Notes under the pieces: generated by a model | Seen by the model: the letters and a program-made list of their open reading frames with translations, nothing else | Databases searched by the model: none | Told to the model about the DNA's origin: nothing | From: Fremontodendron californicum | Taxonomy: Eukaryota > Streptophyta > Magnoliopsida > Malvales > Malvaceae | Direction of reading: 5' to 3' | Assembly (NCBI GenBank): GCA_030761205.1 | Contig: JAULJL010000035.1 | Coordinates: 18,641,001-18,705,000 of the forward strand | DNA length: 64,000 bases | Part shown: positions 1 through 11,384 of the stretch, piece after piece | Numbering within the stretch: position 1 is the stretch's first letter | How the letters are laid out: every line of letters begins with the position of its first letter | Made by a program: the position numbers and the translations under genes

Positions 1-975
1 TTCAATTTTTTTAGATGCTTTGGTAGCCAGAAGAAATGCAGTCTTGACACAAGCAAGGAGAAATTATAGACCAGAGGGAGGCCTAAATCTGCCTCAGGAG
101 TGGACTTATTGACCCTTGGAAAAATTTAAGTCCAAATTTCTCTCAAAATAGTGTTTGTTTTGTTGGGAAAATGCCAGTATTAGTAGTAGGGTTAGTAGTT
201 CTCTGATAGGTATATGGTATTTTGGTTTATATAAGGAAGCATTCAAGAATGTGAGTGTAGTTTAGGAATAAATAAAAGAGTATTTAAGTTAACAGATCTT
301 AGGGTTTTTTTTTCCCTTTTCATTCAAGGAGATTTGAAGATTGCAGCTTTTGGGATTAACTATAGGAAAGAAATAGGGGAGGGGAAGTTTTTTTTTTATT
401 TTACTTTTGTTGTTGTAATAAATGGGTTCTTTTTTCATCTAATTTTATGAGGGGAATTGAATTGGATTTGTCCTTGGGATGTTTGGTTAAAAATGAAAAA
501 GATTGTAGAAGGAAGAAAAAATCCTCAACCCTCTTTGTAATATCTCTTGGCAGTTAATATATTACTAATAAGAAATGCTGTTATTATTTATTAAGTTATT
601 TGAAATGCTTGTTCTAATTGCATATTTTCTTTAATCATTAAAGTTTCCAAGTGGCCAAATTTCATCGAATGAATCTTTTCAATAAAGAATTTGATAATAA
701 ATCAAAATCTATTTAAAAAAATGAAGCATGAAACTGATATGAAATTTGTCTTTATTCAAATTTTTTTTTGCCTAAGTATTTCTGGTTACTGCAATTAAGT
801 TTTTAATTTTTTTTTTGTAATTTAATTTTTTTCAATGAATTTAAATATACCATCTCCTCGAGTTTTATTGGAGTATATTAAAGGTATTTTGAATTCAAAA
901 TTTAACATCTTTTCTTATTGTTTTTTATATCTTGTTTAATTACTTTTATGTTATTTTGTTTATTTAATCATCACT
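1..975. other. AT-rich spacer, no gene seen
   Basis: No open frame of coding character is visible. The stretch is rich in poly-T and poly-A runs and ends where the truncated LINE copy begins. Confidence 0.5.
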
Positions 976-1212
976 CAGCTAAGGGAGCAAGAGTCAAATT
1001 GAGTTCCATTTGCTGTCCAAAGTCAGAAGGGGGTCTTGGATTAAAAGACTTGGGAATATGGAATAAGGCTTGCATTATTCAGCACCTATGGGCACTTCTC
1101 TCTTAGGCAGGTTCATCGTGGATTGCCTGGCTTCATGCCTATGTGCTGAAAGGAAGAACAGTGTGGCAGGTTCAACCTTCCTAGGAAGCAGCTGGACATG
1201 GCGTAAAATGCT

Positions 1213-1854
1213 TTGAGGGCTTTGGCTTTGAGGTTCACCTCCAACCAGAATGGTGCTCTAACTTGGAAGTTCCCTGGGAACAGTTTTATGGTGGCTAAGG
1301 TCTGGAATGATCTCAGGCCTAGGCAGGACAAGGTGGAGTGGGATAAACTGATCTGGTTTCCATTTCATATTCCTAAACATGCACTGGTAGCTTGGATGGC
1401 TATATTGGACAAACTGCCTACAAAGAACAGATTGATGTCATGGGGCATGGAGGTGGATGGCAAATGTGAGCTATGTCAAACTGAGCAAGAAACTCAGAAT
1501 CATATATTTTTTGAATGTGACTATTTAAAGGAAATCTGGAGGCATATACTATGCTTATGTCAACTTCATAGAAGCATAAGGAGCTGGCAAGCAGAGCTGC
1601 AATGGGCAGTAAACAGAATCAGAGGAAAAACTCTCATTTCTGTTATTTTGCGTTTATCATGGAGTGCCTTTCTTTACTCGATCTGGAGGGAGAGAAATAA
1701 TAGGTGTTTTAATCGCCTTCAATCCACACAAGGAGCCATCATTGAGCAGATAAAAGAGATCATCAGAATGCGATTGTTGGGGCTCAAGAACATTAGTCCT
1801 GATGAAGTGAACCGAAGATTGGATGCAGATTGGGGACTGTCTCTTTTTTCCTAG
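1213..1854 (+). pseudogene. LINE reverse transcriptase C-terminal zf-RVT fragment
   Basis: A 213-residue open frame matches the zinc-binding region at the C-terminus of plant LINE ORF2 proteins. It shows the order tryptophan-rich segment, KLPTKNRL, CELC, HIFFEC, and a final WRERNNR block. About 70% identity by eye links it to the copy at 58443-59090. It is a remnant of a self-replicating element, not a host gene; the upstream reverse transcriptase is missing and the junction is frameshifted. Confidence 0.8.
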
Positions 1855-1999
1855 GATCTTTGTCCATTCTGGTATAACTTTAAGTATTGCTGAAGTATGT
1901 TGCTATTGTTCCCTGATTGATTAGTGATCTTAAGTTTTTGTTCAAGTATTGTTTAAGTATGTATAGCTTTAAGTACATGTTGCACATGATGTTGGATGT

Positions 2000-2014
2000 A
2001 GCAGTTTAACTGCT
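2000..2014 (+). promoter_or_regulatory. LINE 3'-tail stem-loop (copy 1)
   Basis: AGCAGTT and AACTGCT are perfect 7-nt inverted repeats separated by one base, directly followed by TTCTGGATAAATAAA and the poly-A tail. The same position in the other two copies also forms a stem, with different bases. Confidence 0.6.
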
Positions 2015-2058
2015 TTCTGGATAAATAAAACACTTACTTATTCAAAAAAAAAAAAAAA

Positions 2059-4712
2059 TTTAATTAATTTATATAATTATTTTTGAAACGTGATATTAAA
2101 TAAGTTTAAAATTTTCTTCATTTAACATTTATAATTTTTTTTCTCAATCTTTAAGATATATATATATATATTTATAAGAAAATTTATTTTAAAATTTATT
2201 ATTTTAAACAATTTTAAACATATTTTTTTATATCAATTTGATACATTTAAAATTTGATTTTCAAACTATATCATAACATGCAATTAGCTTAATCAAACAA
2301 ATTCAAAATAAAAATAAACCGTTTGTGCTAATAATCATCATCATCAGCTAAGGTAAATAAGACTATTTTATTAGATAAAAGTAAAAGCACAAAAGCAAGA
2401 AGAAATTTTGCATGCTTTGCTTCAGCGTGAAGTAGCGGTGGTGGGGACAAGGACAGGCATGAAAGGGACAGAAAAATATGAAAAAATAAATAAAATTGTG
2501 GGATGAAATTTGCCGTACGTTTTTCGACTGAATTTTTATTGGGACCCATTTTTTTTCTAGCTTAAGGATAATTTTAATTTATTTAGTAGTGGCCATTTAA
2601 AATTTTTATTTTTTATTTGAAAAAAGTTATACAAGAGTAACAAGAGAGAATATCTTCGGTTCTAGTGAAACTTTTTTTTTTGGTTGCTGCATTATTGACT
2701 CAGTCAAACTTTTCTAGTGTTTAAAGTAAATATTTGCATTAAATGCTTCTATTCTTAGCACTTTTATGAATTTAATAATTGGAATTCATTGGGGCAATTG
2801 GGTAGTTTGGATATTAATAATTTATTCACATAATAAAAATTGATAGATTTTTTTGGTATTAAAAATCATAATTTATAAATAATAAAAAAATTTTGAAATT
2901 TAAATTTGAATTCGAGTTTATTAAATCTCATCTGTGTCTGAATGAATTAATTGACTAAATCCATGTTCAATTAAAATTGATAGTTATATTGAGCATAATA
3001 AAACTTTCAAAGTACTTAGAATTTGTTCTTTTAATTAATCTTGATTGATTTAATTTTAAGAAAAATAAGAGTGAAACAAGACAATGCCTAAGCTAGTAGG
3101 CCATTTGGCAAAAAAAAAAAAGAAAAGCTAGTAGGCATTTAGTATATGATATCTATTACAAAAAAATGGCTATATAAAGCATGATGGCTAAAAGTAGACT
3201 TGATGATTTGTGTTTTCGTGTCTTAGATTGTGTTTAATTGTCAGTGTGTAAATATAAAAAAATATAAAAAATTAAATATGTTAAAATATTAAATATGAAT
3301 ATGATATTTATATTAAATATATTATGTTAATCGTGTTTAAGTGTATCATATTATATATATTATATTATTTTTATATTTATTAAATATATTATATTCATAT
3401 TATATTTTTTATCGTATTTAAAATAATTAATATTGCTGGAAGATTACATTTTTTATTACAGTACATAAATTTTAATGAAAATGTGAGCTAAGGATAGCAA
3501 AATGTACGATGGGAAATGTAATAATTAATGAGTTGGGTTCAAAGAAAGAGACATTGACTAAATAAAAGCTCATTAATTTTAATAAATTTTTTTTTTTCGT
3601 TCCATTATTTATTCCCATTGTGTTTTATGATGATAATTTTAACCTAATTTGTAGTCTTAGAAAGTTAAAAAGATTCCAAACATTTGCCAAACAGCTGGCA
3701 AATTTGGTCGAAAGGACAAGAAGAAAATTGTAAGAAGGGTAGAATCCTATGTCAATTGTCACCTAGTCTTCTAAGGTTAAAACACTTTTTTACATGAGAT
3801 TTTGGTGTTCTAAAACAAATCATTTTGTAAAAAAAAAAAAAAATGAAAAATGAAGGAAAATTCTCTAAATTCACCAATTGTCACCTAGTCTTCTAAGGTT
3901 AAAACACTTTTTTACATGAGATTTTGGTGTTCTAAAACAAATCATTTTGTAAAAAAAAAAAAAGAAAAATGAAGGAAAATTCTCTAAATTCACCTTCGAA
4001 TTAAACTTAGATTAAGATTACATAAATCATCATAAAAATGAAAGAGCATTTGAACATTTTGATCAGTGATTGATACATGATTTTTTAATTTTTTTTACTC
4101 AAAAGAATAAAATTTGAATTTTTTTCTCCTATTCCAAAAAAAAAAAAAAAATTGAAAAAGAAAATCGTGCTTCTATTTCTTCATGATCCAAGGAATGCAA
4201 TTTTTTGAGACAGATGGAACAATCAAGTTACTTATTTTTAATTAACGTAGTATTAATTATCTGAAGCAGGCTTTATCTGGTTTTGGTTTGGATGGTGCAA
4301 ATAGAAGAACCTGTTTGAGGTTTAAATTAATTACTGTTCTAACTAGATCTTTGTTCCCCTAATCAATTCAGACAAGGTTTGTCCAATTGTCCTGTTCCTT
4401 GGCACAAAGCAAAGCAACATTTTTTTTTAATCTCAAAGAGTGCATGGAATATTATTATTGTCATGTTAATTACAGTACTAATTATAGTCAATGATTTTAG
4501 ATAATATTTTTACATAAAATATTAATAATAAGGTTCTGTTTATCAATTGATTGTTAATCATTTAGCACACCACCACTGATAGTAAATAAAGCTAAAGCAA
4601 AGCCAATGAGCTTATAGGTTAATGAATGAACATTTTTTTAAAGGTTTGAGATTGAATTTGAAAAAATAGGTTGAAAAAAAAGAAGATTTAATTATCTAAT
4701 GTCCATTCATTA
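2059..4712. other. AT-rich spacer, no gene seen
   Basis: No coding region is supported; small frames such as the one near 2328-2549 (-) have no recognisable domain. The only structured part is the tandem duplication at 3752-3994. Confidence 0.45.
3752..3994 (+). repeat. Two-copy tandem duplication, unit about 122 bp
   Basis: A segment beginning CAATTGTCACCTAGTC and ending near TCTCTAAATTCACC is present twice in a row, at 3752-3874 and 3875-3994. The copies differ mainly in the length of an internal poly-A run, so the duplication is recent. It lies outside any gene. Confidence 0.9.
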
Positions 4713-5277
4713 CAAACATTTAGAGGTGCTCATGAAACAGATCGGGTCGGACTGGATTCGGGTCAGATCTAGGTATGATATTAACACCATGTATATTTGT
4801 CCAAGCCCGGCTCGAAATATGGGTTACAAATTCTGCCCAAACCCGTTCATATTTGTAAATGGATAATCTAAATCCGTTTAAGTCCGTCCATATTATTTTA
4901 AAAAAAAGATTAAACAGATTTTATTATTATTATTTAATTTTAATAATTTTATCTTTTTTTTTTCTTTTATTAAGTTCTAAAACATAAATAATTTAACATA
5001 TTTTTAAATGTTTACATTATAATATTATATATATTTATTTTTTATATGATAGAAATTACATAATATATAAAATAATATATTATAAAAATGAAAAAAATGG
5101 TTAGGTTTGGACCTTGATTGTTGGAGCTAAGGCCCGATCCATTTTCTAAATAGGTCTCTTTTTTTTTTGTCCAAATCCATATTTCGTGCATAATATTTTT
5201 GTCCAAACCCTTCAAAATATGAACGGATTTTCGGGTTTGGACGAATAGCCTGACCCTTGAGCAGGTTTACAAACATC
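4713..5277 (+). mobile_element. hAT-like MITE (CCCGACC family), copy A, long form
   Basis: A non-coding element at 4721-5269. Its imperfect inverted ends begin TAGAGGTGCTCATG and, on the other strand, TAAACCTGCTCAAGG. The flanking 8-mers CAAACATT (4713-4720) and CAAACATC (5270-5277) match at 7 of 8 bases, as expected for an old hAT-type target duplication. The interior is AT-rich between GC-rich terminal blocks containing GGGTCGG and its complement. It shares its long interior with copy B. Confidence 0.65.
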
Positions 5278-6038
5278 GTTATACTTTTTTTTTTGCTTTA
5301 AAAATTCAAATAGATAGATTGTTCAATCCTCCTGATCAAGATAAAATGTGACATACCTGCTCGTACATTTGAGATTATTGTCAACAAAAAAAATTATTAA
5401 TAATCAATAAGATTCGAATTCAAAATAATTTTACGTTGAGATGAACAAACTTATCGATTGAGTCAACCTATATTATACTTTAATTTAAAAACTTAGTGTT
5501 ATGATCTATTGGATATTGAAACAATATAAGATTCAAATCATTTCCTTTTTCTTTTTCCTTTTTAAGGAAATGCTATCACTTTCATTAGTGAGCAAGCTGG
5601 GAAACAAATGGTGAGAGTGGTTGAAGAGTAGTTCCAAAAATTGGGATCTCAATTCAAAATTTCAGGTTCAATGGCCCTATTGAGTCGTATAAGATTGAAA
5701 ATCCTTTTGTTTACTCTAAAATTGATCCATTTTGAAATTTGTTTTAAAAGCAAGCAAACCTGTCTATCAAAGATTCAAAGCATGAAAATTTGAGAGAGTT
5801 GGTCAGCAGCACATGGGGTGCTCCAAATCTTTAAAAAAAACAAAAATCAGTTGTGACTTCATGAAAGTGATAATCTTAGGTGCATATATTTCTTCTCTTT
5901 GGGGTTTTTTGCAATCTAAATTCTTCTTGATTTATGGCCCATATCCAGCCATCAATTTAGTTGCCAATGGGTCCAATCTGGGTCTAATCAAAAAAATATT
6001 TGTACCTCATCTTTTTCTTAATTTCTTTGTAATACTTT

Positions 6039-6616
6039 TAGGTAAATGTGTTAATAAGTCGGGTCAGATTCAGACATATTTAAGTATGATATCAACATTA
6101 TATATATTTGTTTAAATTCGGCCTGACCCGACTTATGGGTCTCAAATTTAGCCCAAGCCCTTCTATATTTATAAATGGATAGTCCAAACCTAGACCTACC
6201 CATATTATTTTTTTATTTTTAAAAAAAATATATTTTATTTTTATTTATTTATTTTTCATTAAATTCTAAAACAGGATAACTTAACATATTTGTTAAGATT
6301 TATACTATAATATTATATATATATTTTTAAGATTTATACTATACTATACTATAATATTATATATATATATATATTTATTTTTTATATGATATGATATAAA
6401 TTACATAATATATAAATATAAAATAATATATTATATAAATGAAACTGATTTGGGCTCGAACTTTGAATGTTGGAGTCAAAACCCGATACTTGTTCTAAAC
6501 AGGCCTTATTTATTTGTCCAAGCACATATTTCAAACTTAATATTTTTGTTCAAACCCTCTCAAATATTAAACCATTTTCGAACTTGAATGGATAATGCAA
6601 CCCTTAAATAGGTCTA
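6039..6616 (+). mobile_element. hAT-like MITE (CCCGACC family), copy B, long form
   Basis: Second long copy, in the same orientation as copy A and about 1.3 kb downstream. It shares the blocks GTATGATATCAACA and GCCCAAGCCC and an inverted 3' end reading CCTTAAATAGGTCTA. A clear target duplication was not seen, so the left end is approximate. Confidence 0.5.
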
Positions 6617-6778
6617 CTCTTACTTGCTTATTTTTATTCTTTCTTAGATCAATTTTTGGGTACAAACAAATTTTCAAGACGGGGATATGAATTTTTGTTA
6701 GAAACGTACTTTTTAAAAGATACGAGTGAACTATTAGAGTTAAATCTCAAATTTCTCAACCCAAACATTTTTCGAAAG

Positions 6779-7532
6779 CCATTTCACGGCAAATTTATAT
6801 CAATATTGCTATTTTTTTTTATCAAACTATCTATATTTCAAAATTATTTATCAAAATACGCTTTAAAAAAATACCAAAGGAAGTCGCCATACGATATGAC
6901 GACTTTCTTTGGTAATTTTTTAAAAAAATTGAAAATCAAACTTCATATTAAATTTTTTTTTTTGAAAAAATAAGGTCAGAAGTCGCCATATGATATGGTG
7001 ACTTCTGACCTTGTTTTTTCAAAAAAAAATACAAATGTAGTTCGAAAATTGCTAAAAAAAAAGTTATAATTTTATTTAGTACAAGGGAAGTCGTCATATG
7101 ATATAACGACTTCCCTTGTATTTTTTTCATTTTTTTTACCGTTTTAAAACGGTTATAATTTTAAAATTAAAAAAAAAATAGTTCGGAAGTCGCCATATCA
7201 TATGGCGACTTTTGAACTAAATTTGTATAAAAATTTGAAAAACTTAAGTCAGAAGTCGCCATATGATTATAACGACTTTTGACCTAAGTTTTTTAATTTT
7301 TTTTTTTTTAAAATCATAGAGGGAAATCGTCATATCATATAACAACTTTCCTTCTTAAATTTTTAATTTTTTAAAAAATACATAATGGGAAGTCGTTATA
7401 TGATATGACGACTTCCCTTAGTATTTTTTTAAAACGTATTTTAATAAATAATAAAATAAATAATTTTGAAATATAAATAGTTTGAATTTTTTTTTTTTTT
7501 AACAATATTATGATAAATTTGCCGCCATTTCA
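6779..7532. mobile_element. Seven-palindrome Mutator-like element without a gene
   Basis: A non-coding element of about 738 bp at 6787-7524. Its ends are long inverted repeats: the left arm begins CGGCAAATTTAT and the right arm, read on the other strand, also begins CGGCAAATTTAT. Each arm stays alignable for over 100 bases through CAAAATTATTTAT, AAAATACG and into the outermost palindromes. It is flanked by the perfect 8-mer CCATTTCA at 6779-6786 and 7525-7532; GCCATTTCA (9 bp) also repeats if the left end is shifted by one base. That size fits Mutator-like elements (8-11 bp). The interior is seven palindromes of about 40-50 bp separated by AT-rich spacers. No transposase or other gene is present, so movement would need factors supplied elsewhere. 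Confidence 0.75.
6873..7420. repeat. Array of seven palindromes, half-site GGAARTCGYCAT
   Basis: Palindromes lie at 6873-6913, 6972-7012, 7080-7120, 7179-7219, 7241-7290, 7318-7356 and 7383-7420. Each arm contains GGAAGTCGCCATA or a close variant, around a centre such as TGATATG that is itself near-palindromic. The outer arm bases differ between palindromes (ACCAAAGG, AAGGTCAG, TACAAGGG, TAGTTCGG), but each left arm pairs with its own right arm. Pairing is therefore kept while sequence changes. Spacing between centres is about 70-110 bp. Confidence 0.85.
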
Positions 7533-7846
7533 TCCTAAACAAACGGACCCTGAATAATGATTATATCGAGGAACTCAAATATTTGTGATTTGAAAAAATT
7601 TAAGAATTGAAAAAGGAAAATCTTAAAATTTGTTAAAACTTATTATACTTGAGGATAAACTTGAGGAGCCAATAAAACTGGAAGGGTGCATCGGTCGGTG
7701 CCGGATGGAATATTTCCATTGGAAATGAAAAATCCAGGCATCGAGATTCAAGATGCCTTAACCCATGTGCTAGTTAATATAAGAAAATACAATGAGAAAT
7801 CATCAATTAGGGACAAATTAGGTTCAAGATTTAATGCATTTGTCTT
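7533..7846. other. Spacer upstream of the UGT76-type gene
   Basis: AT-rich sequence with no gene. It holds the presumed promoter of the following glycosyltransferase gene. Confidence 0.4.
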
Positions 7847-7854
7847 TATAAAAT
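7847..7854 (+). promoter_or_regulatory. Likely TATA box of the UGT76-type gene
   Basis: TATAAAAT lies 58 bases before the ATG, leaving room for a short 5' leader. No other TATA-like motif is as close. Confidence 0.45.
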
Positions 7855-7911
7855 GATCATTAAACACAGCATATTCCTACATTGATTAATCTTTAAGGCC
7901 AGTGGAAAACA

Positions 7912-10158
7912 ATGGAGAGACAAATCAGCAGTACGCAAATGGAGCAAAGGAAGGGCCGAAGATTAGTGCTCTTTCCTCTACCTTTACAAGGCCACATTAA
8001 TCCAATGTTGAACCTTGCAAATATTCTTCATTCAAGAGGCTTCTCCATCACCATAATCCACACAAACTTCAACTCTCCCGACCCTTCAAACTACCCTCAC
8101 TTCACTTTCCATTTCATCTCCGAAAACTTACCTGAAAATCAAACTTCTACAACAGATATCATTGCCTTTCTTTCCCTACTTAACTCGAAATGCGAACCGC
8201 TTTTTCGTGATTGCTTGGCTAATTTGTTGTCTGATACTTCAGAGGAGCCTATTGCTTGCTTGATTTCTGATGCTGTTCTTTACTTCACTCAAGATGTTGC
8301 AAATGAAATTAAGCTTCCTAGTTTAGTGTTGAGGACTGGGGCTGCCTCCTCCTTTTGTGTTTTCACTGCTTTTCCTCTTCTAAAGGAAAAAGGGTACCTT
8401 CCCATACAAGGTATGATTGTGCCTAATCTATTACATTATAAGTTGGTAATATTTGGATTGAAACAAATTAATTGGAGCTGCATTAGCAATGTTATCATTT
8501 AACTCCAATGATACTAATCATTTTTTTGAGTGATTTTCAGAATGCATTTCCTCATATCGATCTAGTGTATTCAAAATTTTTATTCTCCAAAATGCTTTTC
8601 ACAGATTGAACCTTGATTGACCTGTGTGGATTAAAGTTAGTTTAACATTGCTGGTGAAAAAAGTTTGGATTGAAAAAAATGTTTTTAAAAAATACGGTGA
8701 AAAACTGTGGTTTAAAAACTTTTAAGTGTTTAATATTGCTGTGAAAAAGTGTTATGGAGAATTGAAATGTCAAAAAAAAAAGATATATTTAAAATAATAA
8801 AAATGTAGAGATGTGAGGATAATAAAATAATTTTATCAAAAAGCCAACTTTTAAAACCCAAAAGCTATATTTTTGGATTTTTTATTTGACTTTTCAAACC
8901 ATGGTTTCAACAGCAAAAACTATTTTTTTTTACTTGTTTAGCATTTTGTTTGGGGTGAAAAATTGCTTTTGACCTGAAAAACTGTTCCAAAAACTGTTTC
9001 AAAAGCAATGTTAAACAAGTTCTTAGTCTATTTTAGGGTCCAGGATTTAAGTGAGCTTTGGTTGCTATATATGTTACTACTATTTCCATTTTAGCATTCA
9101 TATAAGAATTCCAAAGTAGCATTCAGTTATTTGACTCAATTAGATTAACAGCTCCAAGAGTTAAGGTTATATACTTAACTAAGTAACATTCTTTTCTTGA
9201 TTTAGTTTTTTGTGTATGAAAATGGCTTTAGCCTTTTAATCTTCTTGCAACAGATTCTCAACTAGAGGAGCCAGTAATTGAGCTTCCACCTCTAAGAGTC
9301 AAAGACCTCCCAGTAATCCGCACAAATGACCCGGAAGATCTTTATCGATTTGTAGCTGCTATGGTGAATCAAAGCAAAGCATCTTCAGGGCTAATTTGGA
9401 ACACTTTCGAAGAACTAGAACAAACTGCCTTGGAAACACTTCACCAAGAACTTGGGGTTCCAGTTTTCCCAATTGGTCCATTTCATAAATGCTTTCCACT
9501 CACTTCAACTAGTTTATTATTAACACAAGACCAAAGTTGTATTTCCTGGTTAGACAAACAAGAGTCAAAATCAGTTATCTATGTTAGCTTTGGAGGTCTA
9601 GCAGCAATAAATGAAACCCAATTTTTGGAGATAGCTTGGGGCCTAGCTAACAGCAACCAACCATTCTTATGGGTAGTTAGGCCTGGACTAATCCATGGTT
9701 CAGAATGGATTGAACCATTGCCCAATGGGTTCTTGGAAACATTGGGTAGAAAGGGACATATAGTTAAATGGGTTCCTCAACAAGAAGTCTTGGCTCATCC
9801 AGCAGTGGGAGCCTTTTGGAGTCACAATGGTTGGAATTCAACTTTGGAGAGTATATGTGAAGGGGTCCCTATGATTTGCATGCCTTGTTTTACTGACCAA
9901 AGGGTTAATGCAAGATATGTAAGTGAGATTTGGAAGATTGGTTTGCAATTAGAGAATGGGGTGGAGAGAGGGGAAATAGAGAGGACAATCAAAACATTGA
10001 TGGTGGAGAAAGATGGGGAAAATATAAGGGAGAGAATTTTGTATTTAAAGGAGAAATCAAATCTATGCTTGAGTCAAGGTGGTTCTTCAAGACAATCTCT
10101 AGATAGCTTGGTTCATCACATTTTATCATTGGAATCACTTACTTTTCATACTCATTGA
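7912..10158 (+). CDS. UDP-glycosyltransferase, UGT76-like
   Basis: Predicted family-1 glycosyltransferase of 467 residues that would move glucose from UDP-glucose to a small acceptor in the cytosol. Exons are 7912-8410 and 9254-10158; the 843-base intron splits a codon after its first base (phase 1). GHINP carries the catalytic His28, and its partner is Asp120 in LISDAV. The 44-residue PSPG sugar-donor box spans 339-382, from WVPQQEV to TDQ; a final glutamine usually goes with UDP-glucose. The GAFWSHNGWNSTLE core is intact. The start chosen is the first ATG, though Met10 is possible. PLQGHINPM and the sequence around LPIQ resemble the UGT76 family, whose members act on hormones, terpenes and defence compounds; the acceptor cannot be told from sequence. 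The intron holds a MITE (8636-9023). It points towards the UGT709-like genes but is not their close paralogue. Confidence 0.9.
8636..9023 (+). mobile_element. MITE with TTTAACATTG ends, in the UGT76-type intron
   Basis: A non-coding element wholly inside the intron. Its left end reads AGTTAGTTTAACATTGCT; the right end, on the other strand, reads ACTTGTTTAACATTGCT. Related copies lie at 41484-41818 and 62097-62457, sharing an inner block near GAATTGAAATGTC and AATAAAAATGTAGAGATG. It is likely a hAT-like non-autonomous element; no target duplication was fixed. Confidence 0.55.
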
Positions 10159-10904
10159 AAAGTTCTAAGTAGAATTTGCTTTATTTTCATTAGAAAGATT
10201 GAATAAGCGTATCAAGCCGTAGTCAATAAAATTTTCAGTGATTTGGTTACTGAAATAATAAAATTTTGTCCACCGCTATCAATTTAAAGTGTGGATTAAT
10301 TACATGAATAGAACTTCAAAAGCATTACAAGTAATTTTCCTTTTCTCTTTTCTTTTGCTAATTAAAGATATATATGAATTTCGTTAATAAGTGTTTTAAG
10401 AGATTTTTTAAAAATTAATTAATATACTTTTTATAATAATATTTTTTCATTAAATATGGTAGTTGATAGTTAATAAAGTTAAAACATTTATTCAATTCCA
10501 ATTGCTTCTTCAAGCTCCATCTTTGGCTAGTCAACAAGCATAGTATAGAACACTCAATTCAACTACATAATTGCAAGTCAATCCTACACTAAAATTGTTG
10601 GAAACATGTAGTAAAATAAAGCTCATTGAACAAAAGTTAATTGTGCACTTAACAATGTTATGGAGCAAGGCTGCTGGAATGTTGGTTCAAACTTCAAACC
10701 ATGGTATCCCTTATAATTATAAACCCTGATGCATTATATCTAAAATATGCAGGCTGGAGACACAGCATTAAATTTGAATGTAAAATTAGATTGTCAGACT
10801 CCTGGAGGTTTGGATCACTCCAATAGATGGTGATTTGATTATAACTAGTTACAATTGACTAACAGGTTACCTTTCTGTCTGCAGATATATATATGTAGAC
10901 TACC
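10159..10904. other. Spacer downstream of the UGT76-type gene
   Basis: Includes the presumed 3' UTR of the glycosyltransferase gene and then AT-rich sequence. No gene seen. Confidence 0.4.
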
Positions 10905-10918
10905 AGCAGTGATAGGAT

Positions 10919-11132
10919 CCAAGATGGCCCAATCCCATGACAATTTCTATATGGGCCAAGATCCAAGAAGATCTAAGAAACATGGCAAGAATGGGTGGAA
11001 TTCACTTGGGCCATGTTGCAAGTTACCAAGATGGCCCAATCCCATGACAATTTCTATATGGGCCAAGATCCAAGAAGATTTAGGAAACATGGCAAGAATG
11101 GGTGGAATTCACTTGGGCCATGTTGCAAGTTA
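10919..11132 (+). repeat. 107-bp tandem duplication inside the solo LTR
   Basis: Two adjacent copies (10919-11025 and 11026-11132), each beginning CCAAGATGGCCCAATCCC, differ at only two positions that I can see (ATCTAAG against ATTTAGG). They lie upstream of the LTR TATA motif, in the U3-like region, where duplicated blocks often act as enhancer repeats. Confidence 0.9.
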
Positions 11133-11376
11133 TTTAAGAAAGGCTTCAACATGCAAGATGGGCTTGCATCCAAGTTTGATCCATGTGATTCAACAACACA
11201 AGGTGGCACATTAAGAGGGCTTATTTGGATTTATTTTAATTCTTATAATTACTTAGGCATTTGAGCTTATATTATGTAACATGGACATCTTTTAATTATT
11301 TAGGTTTGGGCTTGAGCATGTTCAGCCCATATTTTACATATTATTACTTAGTAGATTAGGGTTATCGTAGGGAGGC

Positions 11377-11384
11377 TATAAATA
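11377..11384 (+). promoter_or_regulatory. TATA motif of the solo LTR
   Basis: TATAAATA within a GC-richer context, about 465 bases from the LTR start, as in many plant LTR promoters. Confidence 0.4.

Larger units (their letters stand above)
976..2058 (+). mobile_element. 5'-truncated L1-type LINE, 3' end (copy 1)
   Basis: This is the 3' end of a plant non-LTR retrotransposon. It opens in the C-terminal part of a reverse transcriptase ORF (residues around GGLGLKDLGIWNKA). It continues into a zf-RVT zinc-binding domain at 1213-1854 with CELC followed by H and C, then a 3' UTR ending in GGATAAATAAA and a poly-A run at 2045-2058. The reading frame is broken by a stop at 1104-1106 and a frameshift near 1180, so the protein is not functional. 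Just before the tail lies a short palindrome (2000-2014) also found in the other two LINE copies here. The 5' part, with endonuclease and most of the reverse transcriptase, is absent, as is usual after incomplete reverse transcription. No convincing target duplication was found. Confidence 0.85.

Noticed and set aside
976..1106. Separate small gene upstream of the LINE zf-RVT frame
   Set aside because: GGLGLKDLGIWNKA is the end of the LINE reverse transcriptase, cut off from the next part by a stop and frameshift.
6873..7420. Regularly spaced repeats resembling a CRISPR array
   Set aside because: The units are palindromes with varying outer bases inside a plant transposon; spacers are AT-rich and uneven, and the DNA is eukaryotic.
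10855..11264. Open frames of 119 and 89 codons with repeated peptide
   Set aside because: They are produced by the 107-bp tandem duplication in the non-coding upstream part of the LTR.
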